Counted from the first letter of the stretch, positions 1 to 7,389 are shown. The stretch is DNA of 18,411 bases from CAYSYY01 sp964576115 [NCBI: uncultured Gemmatimonadota bacterium] (GCA_964576115.1 CAZNUA010000039.1:14846-33256); one strand, 5' to 3'. Translations and numbers: made by a program. The notes: generated from the letters alone by a model not told the origin.

Positions 1-185
1 TTCCCAGCCTGGCCGGGTGGCTGGCATTTCCCTACCTTCCGATCGTGCTCGCGGGGGTGGGGATTCCGGTCGCGATCGTCATCGCCGGTCTGCGTCGCCC
101 GCGTGAGGCAGCCGTTTACCGGCGCTTTCAGATCATCATGAAGGTGGATATGATCGTCGGGTTACTGGCGATACTGTCCGGATAG
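1..185 (+). CDS. C-terminal end of an integral membrane protein, possibly UbiA-family prenyltransferase (partial)
   Basis: The frame read from base 3 stays open to the TAG at 183-185 and gives about 60 residues; the start lies outside the window. The fragment has one clear hydrophobic stretch (LPIVLAGVGIPVAIVIAG), a basic loop (LRRPREAAVYRRFQ), then a second hydrophobic end (MKVDMIVGLLAILSG). A basic loop followed by a K-x-D/G-M-x-x-G-L-L-A helix at the very C-terminus resembles the last helix of UbiA-type prenyltransferases, which move isoprenoid chains onto aromatic or glycerol-phosphate acceptors in the membrane. Too little is visible to name a substrate, and another polytopic protein is possible. 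It points the same way as mutL, 74 bases upstream of it. Confidence 0.5.
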   Translation, partial: PSLAGWLAFPYLPIVLAGVGIPVAIVIAGLRRPREAAVYRRFQIIMKVDMIVGLLAILSG

Positions 186-200
186 AGATGCCGGAAATGC

Positions 201-229
201 GGCGACAATCGAATACTGCAATTGTCGCC
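201..229. terminator. 9-bp perfect inverted repeat between the membrane-protein gene and mutL
   Basis: GGCGACAAT (201-209) and ATTGTCGCC (221-229) are perfect reverse complements around an 11-base loop. It lies 16 bases after the upstream stop codon. No T-run follows, so it is either a weak or factor-assisted terminator, an mRNA 3' stabiliser, or an operator in front of mutL. Confidence 0.4.
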
Positions 230-259
230 TGACAGGGCATCAGGGGGGGAGCAACCAGG

Positions 260-2062
260 GTGAGTCACGCGATCCGCATCCTGCCCGATAACGTGGTCGA
301 CAAGATTGCCGCGGGCGAAGTGGTCGAACGTCCGGCTTCGGTCGTCAAGGAACTCGTCGAGAACGCCCTTGATGCCGGTGCCCGCACCGTCACGGTGACC
401 GCCCGCACGGGGGGGCGCGATCTGATCGAGGTCGTGGACGACGGTCACGGAATGACCTCGGACGAGGCTCGCCTGGCCCTGCGCCGTCATGCCACCAGCA
501 AGATCGCGACCGTCGACGATCTGGCCGCGCTCGACAGCTACGGTTTTCGCGGCGAAGCTCTGCCCAGCATCGCCGCTGTGAGCCGGCTGGTGCTGGAGAG
601 CGCCGCCGGCGAGGGCGCCGAAGGGGTGCGGATCGTCGTGGAGGGGGGGGAGATCGTCGTCTTCGAACCGTGCGCCCGACGCCGCGGCACCACCGTGCGG
701 GTCGAACACCTCTTCGCCAACGTGCCCGCCCGCCGCAAGTTTCTCAAGTCGGCCCAGACCGAATACCGGCACCTGCTGCGCACCGTGACCGAGGCGGCTC
801 TGGCCGCGCTCGAGACCGCGTTCGTCTTCACCCACGACGATCGAACGACCTTCGAACTGGCCGCCGGGGAGGATCTGCGACGCCGTGCCGCCGCTCTCTT
901 CGGCCGGCAGAGCGTGTCGGGAGCGGTGTTGCTCGCCGCCGAACTCGGCGATATGCGTCTGTCGGGGATCGTGGGAAGCCCGCAGGCCGCCCGGCGCACC
1001 GCGAGTGCGCTGCACATCTTCGTCAACGGCCGGCCGGTCTCGCATCGGGGCCTGGCCTGGGCGCTCACCTCGGGCTACGGCGAGTTGCTCGGACAGGGGC
1101 GGCATCCTTTCGCCTGTCTCTTTGTCTCGGTGCCTCCCGAGGCGCTCGATGTCAACGTTCATCCGGCCAAACGCGAGGTCAGATTCGCCGACGAGTCCCG
1201 GGTCAAGGATTTCGTGCGGGTCGGGGTCAGCGAGGCGCTGGGACGAGAAATCGGTACCGGCACGTTCGGTCCGAGAAGGGGCGAAGGGAGCCGGGGGAAC
1301 GGCGTGGCCGGGGTCGGCCGGCGTATCGAAGCGGCCGATCTGCCCTGGCATGCGACCGGTCTGTTCACCGGGCTGGTACGCGAGGCGGCCGATGCCGCTG
1401 CCACCCTGTTCCAGACCGATTCCGAGCCGGCTCCGGAGGCCTCTGCGGAGGGGGCCGAGGAGAGCGAGCAGGAGCCGGCGGCCGGGGAGGTGACGGCCGT
1501 CGATCCCATGATATGGCAGCTTCACGAGCGCTATATCCTGGCGCCGATCAAGGGAGGGCTGCTGGTCGTCGATCAGCATGCGGCCCACGAGCGTATCCTC
1601 TATGAAGAGGTTCTCGGTCACCTGACCAGCGAGCCGGCCGTCAGCCAGCAGCTTCTCTTCCCGCACGTGCTCGACCTGAATGCCGAGCAGTTCGCCCTGG
1701 TCCAGGAATACGGTCCGATGCTGGATCGGGTCGGATTCACCGTGCGGCCCTTCGGCGGCAATACCGTCACGATCGAAGCCGTGCCGCCCTCCGTCGAGGG
1801 GTCGGGCCGCGAAGAAGAGTTTCTGATCGGCCTGCTCGATGATCTGGCTGCCGGTGGTGGAGGGACGGTCGGAGAGCGGCTCGCGGCTTCACTTGCCTGC
1901 CGGGCGGCGGTCAAATTCGGATTCCGGCTCGATCCCGAAGAGCGTCGGGCCCTGGTGGACCGGCTTTTCGCCTGCGAGCGGCCCCAGGTCTGTCCGCACG
2001 GCCGACCAACCCACCTGGTGCTGACTATCGACGAGCTCGACCGACGCTTCGAGCGCGGCTGA
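260..2062 (+). CDS. mutL: DNA mismatch repair protein MutL (endonuclease-motif type)
   Basis: MutL couples mismatch recognition by MutS to strand incision. The N-terminal GHKL ATPase is complete: the IAAGEVVERPASVVKELVEN block (catalytic Glu31 and Asn35 by alignment to E. coli E29/N33), DDGHGM, ATSKI, GFRGEAL and FVNGRPV, then LDVNVHPAKREVRF at the transducer. After a poorly conserved acidic linker (roughly residues 330-410), the C-terminal domain carries DQHAAHERILYEE from residue 438, which fits the DQHA-x2-E-x4-E metal-binding endonuclease motif, plus ACR (546-548) and CPHGRP (from 578). It is therefore the self-nicking kind found in bacteria without MutH. The length of 600 aa is normal. 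The GTG start has GGAG at 248-251 with 8-base spacing. miaA follows after 7 bases. Confidence 0.97.
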   Translation: MSHAIRILPDNVVDKIAAGEVVERPASVVKELVENALDAGARTVTVTARTGGRDLIEVVDDGHGMTSDEARLALRRHATSKIATVDDLAALDSYGFRGEALPSIAAVSRLVLESAAGEGAEGVRIVVEGGEIVVFEPCARRRGTTVRVEHLFANVPARRKFLKSAQTEYRHLLRTVTEAALAALETAFVFTHDDRTTFELAAGEDLRRRAAALFGRQSVSGAVLLAAELGDMRLSGIVGSPQAARRTASALHIFVNGRPVSHRGLAWALTSGYGELLGQGRHPFACLFVSVPPEALDVNVHPAKREVRFADESRVKDFVRVGVSEALGREIGTGTFGPRRGEGSRGNGVAGVGRRIEAADLPWHATGLFTGLVREAADAAATLFQTDSEPAPEASAEGAEESEQEPAAGEVTAVDPMIWQLHERYILAPIKGGLLVVDQHAAHERILYEEVLGHLTSEPAVSQQLLFPHVLDLNAEQFALVQEYGPMLDRVGFTVRPFGGNTVTIEAVPPSVEGSGREEEFLIGLLDDLAAGGGGTVGERLAASLACRAAVKFGFRLDPEERRALVDRLFACERPQVCPHGRPTHLVLTIDELDRRFERG

Positions 2063-2069
2063 GCGGATC

Positions 2070-3059
2070 ATGGCTGCGGCCTCGCACAGGACCGACACAC
2101 CGCATTCGTCCGTACCCCGAATACTCATCGTCGCCGGGCCCACCGGGGTGGGCAAGACCGAGGCCGCCCTGCTCGTGGCCGAAGAACTGGCGGCGGAGAT
2201 CATCTCGGCCGATTCGCGCCAGGTGTACCAGGGGCTCGAGATCGGTACCGCCGCCCCCGGGACCGCGGAACTGGCCCGCGTGCCCCACCATCTGGTCAGC
2301 GAGCGCGATCCGCGCCGGGCCTGGTCGGCAGGGGAGTTTGCCCGCCAGGCTGCCGCGGCTGCACGCGATATCCTCGCCCGCGGCCACCTGCCGATGGTGG
2401 TCGGCGGGAGTGGTTTCTATCTGCAGGCCCTGCAGGAGGGGATCTTCGCCGAACCGCCGGCCGATCCCGCCCGGCGGGCCGCCCTGCGCCGCGAGCTGCG
2501 CCGGCGCTGTTCGACCGAGGGACCCGAACGCCTGCACGCCGAGCTGATGGCGGCCGATCCCGCCTGGGCGGCCGCGATCGAACCGACCGACAGCCAGCGG
2601 ATCGTGCGCGGTCTCGAAGCGTGGCAACTTTACGGGACGCCGCTCTCCGAACTGCAGGCCGCCGAAGCGGCCGACCCCCCGATCGCAGCCGATTTCTGTA
2701 CTCTCCTGCTCGAGCGGGACCGGGCCGATCTCTATGCCCGGATCGACCGGCGGGTCACGAAGCAGTTCGAGCGCGGCTGGCTCGAAGAAGCGCGGGCTCT
2801 GCAGCAGGCCGGGGTGCCCCCCGATGCACCCGGCCTGAGCGGGCTGGGCTATGAGGCCCTCTTTGCCCACCTGGCGGGGGAGGTTTCGCAGGCCGAGGCG
2901 GTGGAGATGATCCGTCGCGAACACCGCCGGTACGCCAAGCGGCAGCTCACCTGGTTCCGCCGCTTTACCGCCGAGAGGATTGCGCTTGTGCCCGAAGACG
3001 GAGCCGAAGCGACCGCGGCCAGGATCCTGGCCGCCTGGCGGAGCGACTCTTCGGACTGA
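2070..3059 (+). CDS. miaA: tRNA dimethylallyltransferase MiaA
   Basis: Transfers dimethylallyl from DMAPP to N6 of A37 in tRNAs reading UNN codons, which improves frame maintenance. Visible family marks are the P-loop GPTGVGKT (residues 23-30), SADSRQVY, the HHL...W-S-AGEF block, VVGGSGFYLQAL, QRIVRGLEAWQLYGTPLSELQ and the C-terminal RRYAKRQLTWFRR. The length of 329 aa is typical. The first ATG after the mutL stop (7 bases away) is the only reasonable start because the P-loop begins 22 residues in. No strong Shine-Dalgarno is present, so translation is probably coupled to mutL. A mutL-miaA order is common in many bacterial phyla. Residues 1-17 are polar and not conserved. Confidence 0.96.
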   Translation: MAAASHRTDTPHSSVPRILIVAGPTGVGKTEAALLVAEELAAEIISADSRQVYQGLEIGTAAPGTAELARVPHHLVSERDPRRAWSAGEFARQAAAAARDILARGHLPMVVGGSGFYLQALQEGIFAEPPADPARRAALRRELRRRCSTEGPERLHAELMAADPAWAAAIEPTDSQRIVRGLEAWQLYGTPLSELQAAEAADPPIAADFCTLLLERDRADLYARIDRRVTKQFERGWLEEARALQQAGVPPDAPGLSGLGYEALFAHLAGEVSQAEAVEMIRREHRRYAKRQLTWFRRFTAERIALVPEDGAEATAARILAAWRSDSSD

Positions 3060-3083
3060 GGGACAGAACGGTCCCCGCGCGGG
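3060..3083. terminator. Hairpins between the convergent miaA and guaA-like genes
   Basis: The 37-base gap between the two converging stop codons can fold. GGGAC (3060-3064) pairs with GTCCC (3071-3075), and the overlapping CCCGC/GCGGG (3074-3083) is followed by ATTTT on the + strand. Flanking CTGAGGG (3056-3062) can also pair imperfectly with CCCTCTCAG (3092-3100). This is consistent with a bidirectional terminator, but the T-run is short. Confidence 0.35.
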
Positions 3084-3096
3084 ATTTTGAACCCTC

Positions 3097-4059
3097 TCAG
3101 ATTGCCTCCATCGTCGAGGGGGGTTTGGTGGCCAGGTTGTAGGTCACACTGACCACGCCCGGTACCTGCTCGAGGATCCGGTCCGAGAGCCGGCGCAGGG
3201 TCGGCCAGGGGATCTCGGTGGGGGTGCCGATGCGGGCGTCGACCGAGTCCCAGCAGCGCACTTCGATCTGCAGGCCGAAGTCGCGGGCGCCCTCCCGCAT
3301 GCCGGTCACCCGGTCTTCATGCAGTATGGCGAGCTTGAGAAAGGCGTCGACTCCGGCCAGTTCCTCTTCGACGATCGCGGTGGCGCCCCGCACCAGTTCG
3401 ACCCGCTCGGGGGTTACCTTGCCGATCACCCGGGCCGCCAGGGCGGGGCCGGGAAAGGGCATGCGGTCATAAACCGAGGCGGGGAAACCGAGCGCTTCGC
3501 CCACCCGGCGCACGCCGTCTTTGCGGATCTGCACCAGCGGTTCGAGGATGGCGTACCCGAAAGCTTCCTCGGGATCGATTCCGAGCTGGGCGAAGACGTT
3601 GTGCTGGCGCTTGATCCCGGCCACCGTTTCGTCGATGTCGGTCAGGATCGTGCCCTGCAGCAGGAAGCGGGCGCCGCTCTCGCGCACCAGCCGGCCGAAA
3701 ACGTCCTTGTAAAAAGTCTGGGTGACCGCTTCCCGCTTTTCCTCGGGATCGGTGAGGCCCTCGAGAGCGGCAAAGAACTCGGCGCGGGCATCCACGAGTT
3801 CGACTCCAACCCCCAGATCGGCGAAGAGACCGACCACCTCTTCCGGCTCGCCCTTGCGCATCAGACCGTTCTCGACGAAGTAGGTCTTCAGGCGGTCTCC
3901 CAGGGCGCGGTGCCCCAGCAGGGTGACGACCGAAGAGTCGACGCCGCCGGACAGGGCGTTGATGGCGATGCCGTCACCGACCGCCTCGGAGATGGCGGCC
4001 GTCTGGTCGGCGATGAAGGCCTCCGGGTCGAGGTCTTCGATTTTGATTTCCTGGGTCAT
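3097..4059 (-). CDS. Stand-alone GMP-synthase-like ATP pyrophosphatase (GuaA C-terminal half, no glutaminase domain)
   Basis: 320 aa related to the ATPPase plus dimerisation half of GMP synthase, which adenylates XMP and aminates it to GMP. The PP-loop SGGVDSS sits at residues 37-43, followed by FVENGLMRKGE, LQGTILTDIDET, IKRQHNV, EPL, and RMPFPGPALAARV-G-VTPE. There is no N-terminal class-I amidotransferase domain. The upstream sequence belongs to the metalloprotease gene, so this is not a frameshifted full-length guaA. Archaeal GuaAb subunits have this split layout. Several XMP-site features differ: IKSHHNV reads IKRQHNV, and the nearly invariant C-terminus KPPATIEWE reads KPPSTMEAI. It may be a split GMP synthase or a paralog with a different acceptor. 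The ATG has a good site (GAGGAGAA, minus strand), 19 bases after the metalloprotease gene, so it is the third gene of that operon. Confidence 0.8.
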   Translation of the reverse strand: MTQEIKIEDLDPEAFIADQTAAISEAVGDGIAINALSGGVDSSVVTLLGHRALGDRLKTYFVENGLMRKGEPEEVVGLFADLGVGVELVDARAEFFAALEGLTDPEEKREAVTQTFYKDVFGRLVRESGARFLLQGTILTDIDETVAGIKRQHNVFAQLGIDPEEAFGYAILEPLVQIRKDGVRRVGEALGFPASVYDRMPFPGPALAARVIGKVTPERVELVRGATAIVEEELAGVDAFLKLAILHEDRVTGMREGARDFGLQIEVRCWDSVDARIGTPTEIPWPTLRRLSDRILEQVPGVVSVTYNLATKPPSTMEAI

Positions 4060-4078
4060 CAGCGGTTCTCCTCGCTTC

Positions 4079-6475
4079 TCATTCGGGGGTCAGGATGTCG
4101 GCGATCCGGGCCCGGGCCTCATCGATGTGCAGGCGGGTGATCCGGTCGCCGGCGCGGGTCCGGGCCCGCTCGAGCAGGGTGTCGAGTTCGGCCAGTTCGC
4201 CACGTATCAGCGGTTTCAAATCGTTGTCGGGAGCGTTCTCGCCGTTGAGGCGGGTGTCCATCAGGGTCAGCCAGCCCCGCTGCAGGTTGCGCCGGAAGGG
4301 GTCGATGCGGACCGAACGGGCCGTGAGTTCACTCCAGATTCCCGCCCGCACGTCGGCCATCAGCTCCTCGAGCGAGTAGGCCTCGGCACCGAGCAGGGCC
4401 TCCTGCTCGATCAGCCGTTCGATCCGGTCGGCCCGGAAGAGGTTGGCCAGAACCCGGTTCTGGCCGGCGGACATGCGGGTCATGGTGCCCGAGGACTCGA
4501 AGCGCCTGAGCACCTCGGTATCGAGCATGAAGTCGGGAACGTGGAAGGCGTTGTCGTTCAGGAAGTCCACGGCCGCCTTCTGCCGGGCTTTCTCGACCGG
4601 GACGAAGACCGCCCCCTCGGTACCGGCGTGGCGGGAGAAGTGGTGCACCCCGCCCACCAGGGCGACGACGTGATTGAGTTCCTGAACCCGCTGGCCCTCG
4701 AGGCGGCCGTACATCTCTTCGAGATCGGCGTAGTCCTCACCGGCTCGGGTCGTGGCATCCATGAGCATGTGAGCGATGGCTTCGATATTGCGCAGCCCCA
4801 GCTCGGTGGCTGCGATCGGGTCTGAGGCGAGGTCCTCGGTCTGGGCATTGGGGTCGACCCCGTCGGCGTGACCGAAGCGCAGGAACTCATCCTCCTCCTG
4901 CCGGACCGCGATCCGGTTCAGCGCTTCGGATTCCTCGTCGGGGGTGCGGGCACCCGGCACGGGGGTGTACCCCCATTCGATGACGAAGCGGTCGTAGGGA
5001 CCGATCACGGGTATCAGGCCCACGTCGTCGCCCGGCTGGGCGACATAGTTGAAACGGGCGTAGTCCATGATCGAGGGAGAGTGGCCGTAGCGGGCCACGA
5101 ACTCAGGATCCCGGATCTGCTCCACGGTGTAGGAACCCGACGCTCGCATGTTGTGCTGCAGCCCCAGGCAGTGACCGACCTCGTGGCAGGCCACGAACCG
5201 GATCAGTTCCCCCATCAGTTCGTCGGGCAACGGCAGTGTGGCGGCCCGGGGATCGAGGTTGCCGACCTGCACGAAATACCAGTCGCGCAGCAGGTTCATG
5301 ACATTGTGATACCACTGCACGTCGGCCTCGAGAACCTCGCCGGTGCGGGGGTCGTGCACGTGCGGTCCCGAGGCGTTCTCGGTGGTCGAGGGCAGATAGC
5401 GGACCACCGAGTAGCGGGCGTCCTCGGGATCGAAATCGGGATCGTCGGGGGGATCGAGACAGAAAATGGCGTTACTGAACCCCGCCTGCAGGAAAGCCTC
5501 CTGCCAGTCCTCGATGCCGGCCTTGATATAGGGCCGCCACTTTTCGGGCGTGGCCGGGTCGATGTACCACACGATCGGCTGGACCGGATCGGAGACGGTC
5601 GCGTCGGAATCCTGCTTCTCGAGCCGCCAGCGGGTGATATAGCGCCGGGTCGAGGCCCGCTGTTCCTCGGTGCCGAAGTCGGTCTGGGTGACGCTGAAGA
5701 ACCCGAGCCGGTCGTCGTGCAGGCGGGGCATCATCGGCTCGGCGGGCAGCAGGACCATGCTGTGGTGCATGACGACCGAGACCGAGGGATCCCCCTCGGT
5801 GGTGGTGAAGGTCATGAGCTGCTCGTACTCGATGTTCTCGGGGAAGCTCTTGATGTACTCGACAAAGGAGCGGTCGCGGTCGAGCGCGCGGGCACCCAGG
5901 CGGCGGCGGGGACTGAACTCGGGCACCTCGCCCGATACCAGGTCGGTGGTTTCGATGACGACGGCTTCGCTCACGCCCTCTGCGGTGGTGTCGTGATGCA
6001 CGGCCTCGATGTCGAAGGCCATGATCACCGCCGGCAGGGTGGCGTTGCGCACCGCCTCGAAGATCGGCCGGGTGGAGTCGGCAACGACCTCGTACAGGAT
6101 GTCGCGCATCAGGATGCGATCCTCACGCCGCTCCCAGCGCACGACGTGGGTGGCCACCTTCTGGCCGCCGTAGCCCGAACCCGTCGGTGCGGCGCCGATC
6201 CGGCTCACCCAGAGGAAGTCCTTGCCCAGCTGGCGGGTCGGGATCTCGTAGTAGACCTTATCGTCGAGGCGGTGCACGACGAAAACGCCGTCATCGCTCT
6301 CGGCTTCGGCGGTGATCACCTCGCTGTAGGGCTTGATCTGTTCGGTCGGCGCCTGCCGGCCGGGACGATCGGCCGAGGCCGGTTCCTGATCTCCGGATCC
6401 CCGGGCCGAAGCCAGGGCGGCGCAACCCGACAGGGACAGGAGCAGAATGCAGAGGGAGCATACACGTAGACGCAT
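4079..6475 (-). CDS. Zinc-dependent metalloprotease lipoprotein (DUF5118/DUF5117/DUF4953 type)
   Basis: 798 aa. The N-terminus is a lipoprotein signal with lipobox LSGC (Cys18), so the protein should be anchored in an outer or inner membrane leaflet facing the periplasm. Residues about 45-90 (KVYYEIPTRQLGKDFLWVSR) match the DUF5118-like start, about 95-290 the DUF5117 region, and about 300-780 the DUF4953 catalytic part. The active site HEVGHCLGLQH spans residues 431-441, a metzincin-like HExxHxxGxxH with His431, His435 and His441 as zinc ligands and Glu432 as base. SIMDY with Met470 looks like the Met-turn. Such proteins are frequent in Gemmatimonadota and Bacteroidota; substrates are unknown. 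It lies 62 bases after the 184-aa exported gene and 19 bases before the GuaA-like gene. An AAGGGA ribosome site precedes the ATG. Confidence 0.9.
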   Translation of the reverse strand: MRLRVCSLCILLLSLSGCAALASARGSGDQEPASADRPGRQAPTEQIKPYSEVITAEAESDDGVFVVHRLDDKVYYEIPTRQLGKDFLWVSRIGAAPTGSGYGGQKVATHVVRWERREDRILMRDILYEVVADSTRPIFEAVRNATLPAVIMAFDIEAVHHDTTAEGVSEAVVIETTDLVSGEVPEFSPRRRLGARALDRDRSFVEYIKSFPENIEYEQLMTFTTTEGDPSVSVVMHHSMVLLPAEPMMPRLHDDRLGFFSVTQTDFGTEEQRASTRRYITRWRLEKQDSDATVSDPVQPIVWYIDPATPEKWRPYIKAGIEDWQEAFLQAGFSNAIFCLDPPDDPDFDPEDARYSVVRYLPSTTENASGPHVHDPRTGEVLEADVQWYHNVMNLLRDWYFVQVGNLDPRAATLPLPDELMGELIRFVACHEVGHCLGLQHNMRASGSYTVEQIRDPEFVARYGHSPSIMDYARFNYVAQPGDDVGLIPVIGPYDRFVIEWGYTPVPGARTPDEESEALNRIAVRQEEDEFLRFGHADGVDPNAQTEDLASDPIAATELGLRNIEAIAHMLMDATTRAGEDYADLEEMYGRLEGQRVQELNHVVALVGGVHHFSRHAGTEGAVFVPVEKARQKAAVDFLNDNAFHVPDFMLDTEVLRRFESSGTMTRMSAGQNRVLANLFRADRIERLIEQEALLGAEAYSLEELMADVRAGIWSELTARSVRIDPFRRNLQRGWLTLMDTRLNGENAPDNDLKPLIRGELAELDTLLERARTRAGDRITRLHIDEARARIADILTPE

Positions 6476-6537
6476 CGCAGGTATTCCCTTCAGTTCAGGC
6501 TTGTATTCCGATCGGGGCCCGGTGGCACCTCAGGGGC

Positions 6538-7092
6538 TCACCGGCCGGGTGAATCCAGGAAGTTGAAGTACTTCTGTCTCCATCTGAGCGGCAGGAGGAA
6601 CTGGGTCTGCCAGGTCTCGTAGGTGTAGGTGATGGTGCGGCGGAAATCGATGTAGTCGGGAACCTTGATGAAACCGAAGATATAATCGCCGCGGCGAACG
6701 GTGCCCATGAACATGCCCTGGACGTCGACCACGTCCATGAAGCCGACCTGGTGGGTTCGCTCCCGGGCGGTGAGCCGGAGCCGGGTGGGATCGAAGCGGG
6801 CGTCCCGATAGGGTACCAGCCGCACGGCCAGCAGGGACCAGTTCTTCTGCAGGCGCTCCTTCTCGCGTTCGTAAGCGGCGAACTCCTCGGAGGTCAGAAC
6901 GGTTTTGGCCACTTCGGTGCCGGCCGAATCGGGATGCAGGTAGATGAAGCGCAGGGAGAGATCACCGGCTGAGAGAACCGAAGAATGATCGGACAGAATT
7001 TCGCGGGCGTTGCGCTGAGCCGCGGCATCGGGTGCCAGCCCGATCAACCCCGGCAGGAGCAGGAGCGATAGAGCCAGCAGTCGTGTTTTCAT
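6538..7092 (-). CDS. Exported protein of unknown function (184 aa)
   Basis: I do not recognise a family. The chosen ATG (7092-7090) begins a classic signal peptide (MKTRLLALSLLLLPGLIGLAPDAAAQ, cleavage likely after AAA or AQ near residue 25), which fixes the start even though the same frame stays open far upstream. GAGG lies 6 bases before the ATG. The mature part is about 160 residues, rich in aromatic and charged residues, with a helical stretch near 65-85 (TSEEFAAYEREKERLQKNW) and then likely beta strands (VVDVQGMFMGTVRRGDYIFG, YTYETWQTQFLLPLRW). No Cys remains after the signal. It is the first gene of a unit with the metalloprotease lipoprotein, so a periplasmic partner or substrate role is conceivable, but this is inference. 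Confidence 0.8.
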   Translation of the reverse strand: MKTRLLALSLLLLPGLIGLAPDAAAQRNAREILSDHSSVLSAGDLSLRFIYLHPDSAGTEVAKTVLTSEEFAAYEREKERLQKNWSLLAVRLVPYRDARFDPTRLRLTARERTHQVGFMDVVDVQGMFMGTVRRGDYIFGFIKVPDYIDFRRTITYTYETWQTQFLLPLRWRQKYFNFLDSPGR

Positions 7093-7096
7093 ACCA

Positions 7097-7109
7097 GACC
7101 TCGCAGGTC
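7097..7109 (-). promoter_or_regulatory. 5' UTR hairpin overlapping the ribosome site of the 184-aa gene
   Basis: On the minus strand GACCT-GCG-AGGTC forms a 5-bp perfect stem with a 3-base loop. The 3' arm contains AGG of the GAGG ribosome-binding site that lies 6 bases before the ATG. The stem could mask the site, but a short hairpin of this kind can arise by chance. Confidence 0.3.
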
Positions 7110-7131
7110 GGAGAATCCGCCTCTCCCGTTC

Positions 7132-7160
7132 AGTATCCGATTCCCCCGCGGAGCTGTCAA
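7132..7160 (-). promoter_or_regulatory. Sigma70-type promoter for the leftward metalloprotease operon
   Basis: On the minus strand TTGACA (7160-7155) is separated by 17 bp from GATACT (7137-7132). That is a perfect -35 and a 4/6 -10 at ideal spacing, about 40 bases upstream of the first start codon, with no competing start in between. Confidence 0.6.
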
Positions 7161-7172
7161 GGCAGGGGCAAC

Positions 7173-7187
7173 CTCCCGATCCGGGAG
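7173..7187. repeat. Small inverted repeat in the divergent promoter region
   Basis: CTCCCG (7173-7178), ATC, CGGGAG (7182-7187): a 6-bp perfect palindrome with a 3-base centre, just upstream of the leftward -35 box and about 50 bases upstream of the rightward one. It could be an operator; there is no direct evidence of that. Confidence 0.3.
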
Positions 7188-7221
7188 CAGCTTGGCGCGT
7201 GCACACAGGTAGGACGCAGCT

Positions 7222-7235
7222 CCCCGGTGCCGGGG
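7222..7235. repeat. CCCCGG-TG-CCGGGG palindrome abutting the -35 box
   Basis: A perfect 6-bp palindrome with a 2-base centre ends exactly at the base before TTGACA (7236). A near-identical palindrome sits directly after the TTGACA in front of plsY. It is a candidate operator or structural element. Confidence 0.35.
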
Positions 7236-7264
7236 TTGACACCCGTCGTGCGCTACGGCATCTT
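7236..7264 (+). promoter_or_regulatory. Promoter for tRNA-Gly and possibly the downstream operon
   Basis: Perfect TTGACA at 7236-7241, 17-bp spacer, then a weak -10 (CATCTT, 7259-7264). The implied start site near 7271 is about 8 bases before the mature tRNA 5' end, as expected for a tRNA promoter. Confidence 0.5.
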
Positions 7265-7278
7265 TCTTGGTCTGAGAA

Positions 7279-7354
7279 GCGGGCGTAACTCAGCCGGTAG
7301 AGTGGCAGCTTCCCAAGCTGCAAGTCGCGGGTTCGAGCCCCGTCGCCCGCTCCA
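7279..7354 (+). tRNA. tRNA-Gly (anticodon CCC)
   Basis: A complete cloverleaf is seen by eye. Acceptor GCGGGCG (7279-7285) pairs with CGCCCGC (7344-7350), discriminator T7351, encoded CCA 7352-7354. The D stem is ACTC/GAGT, the anticodon stem GCAGC/GCTGC holds loop TTCCCAA (anticodon CCC), and the T arm GCGGG-TTCGAGC-CCCGT has one G-U pair. It reads GGG glycine codons, which suit this GC-rich genome. No terminator is seen before the next gene 35 bases on, so the tRNA may be cut from a longer mRNA. Confidence 0.95.
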
Positions 7355-7389
7355 GTTACTGTCAAGCCCTCCCGATCCGGAGTGCGGCG

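Noticed and set aside
128-1666. Long open frame on the minus strand opposite mutL (512 codons)
   Set aside because: It lies antisense to a full MutL with all motifs. Its predicted protein is Arg/Gly/Pro/His-rich without any family motif, as expected from GC-skewed codons read backwards.
3097-4081. Reading the GuaA-like gene as a full-length guaA broken by frameshift or deletion
   Set aside because: It has its own ATG with a good ribosome site 19 bases after the metalloprotease stop. No trace of a glutaminase domain (no GxCLG-type motif) lies upstream in any frame.
4868-6469. 533-codon + strand ORF opposite the metalloprotease
   Set aside because: The minus strand carries a recognisable lipoprotein signal and zinc site. 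The + frame gives a Val/Gly/His/Asp-rich product without domains.
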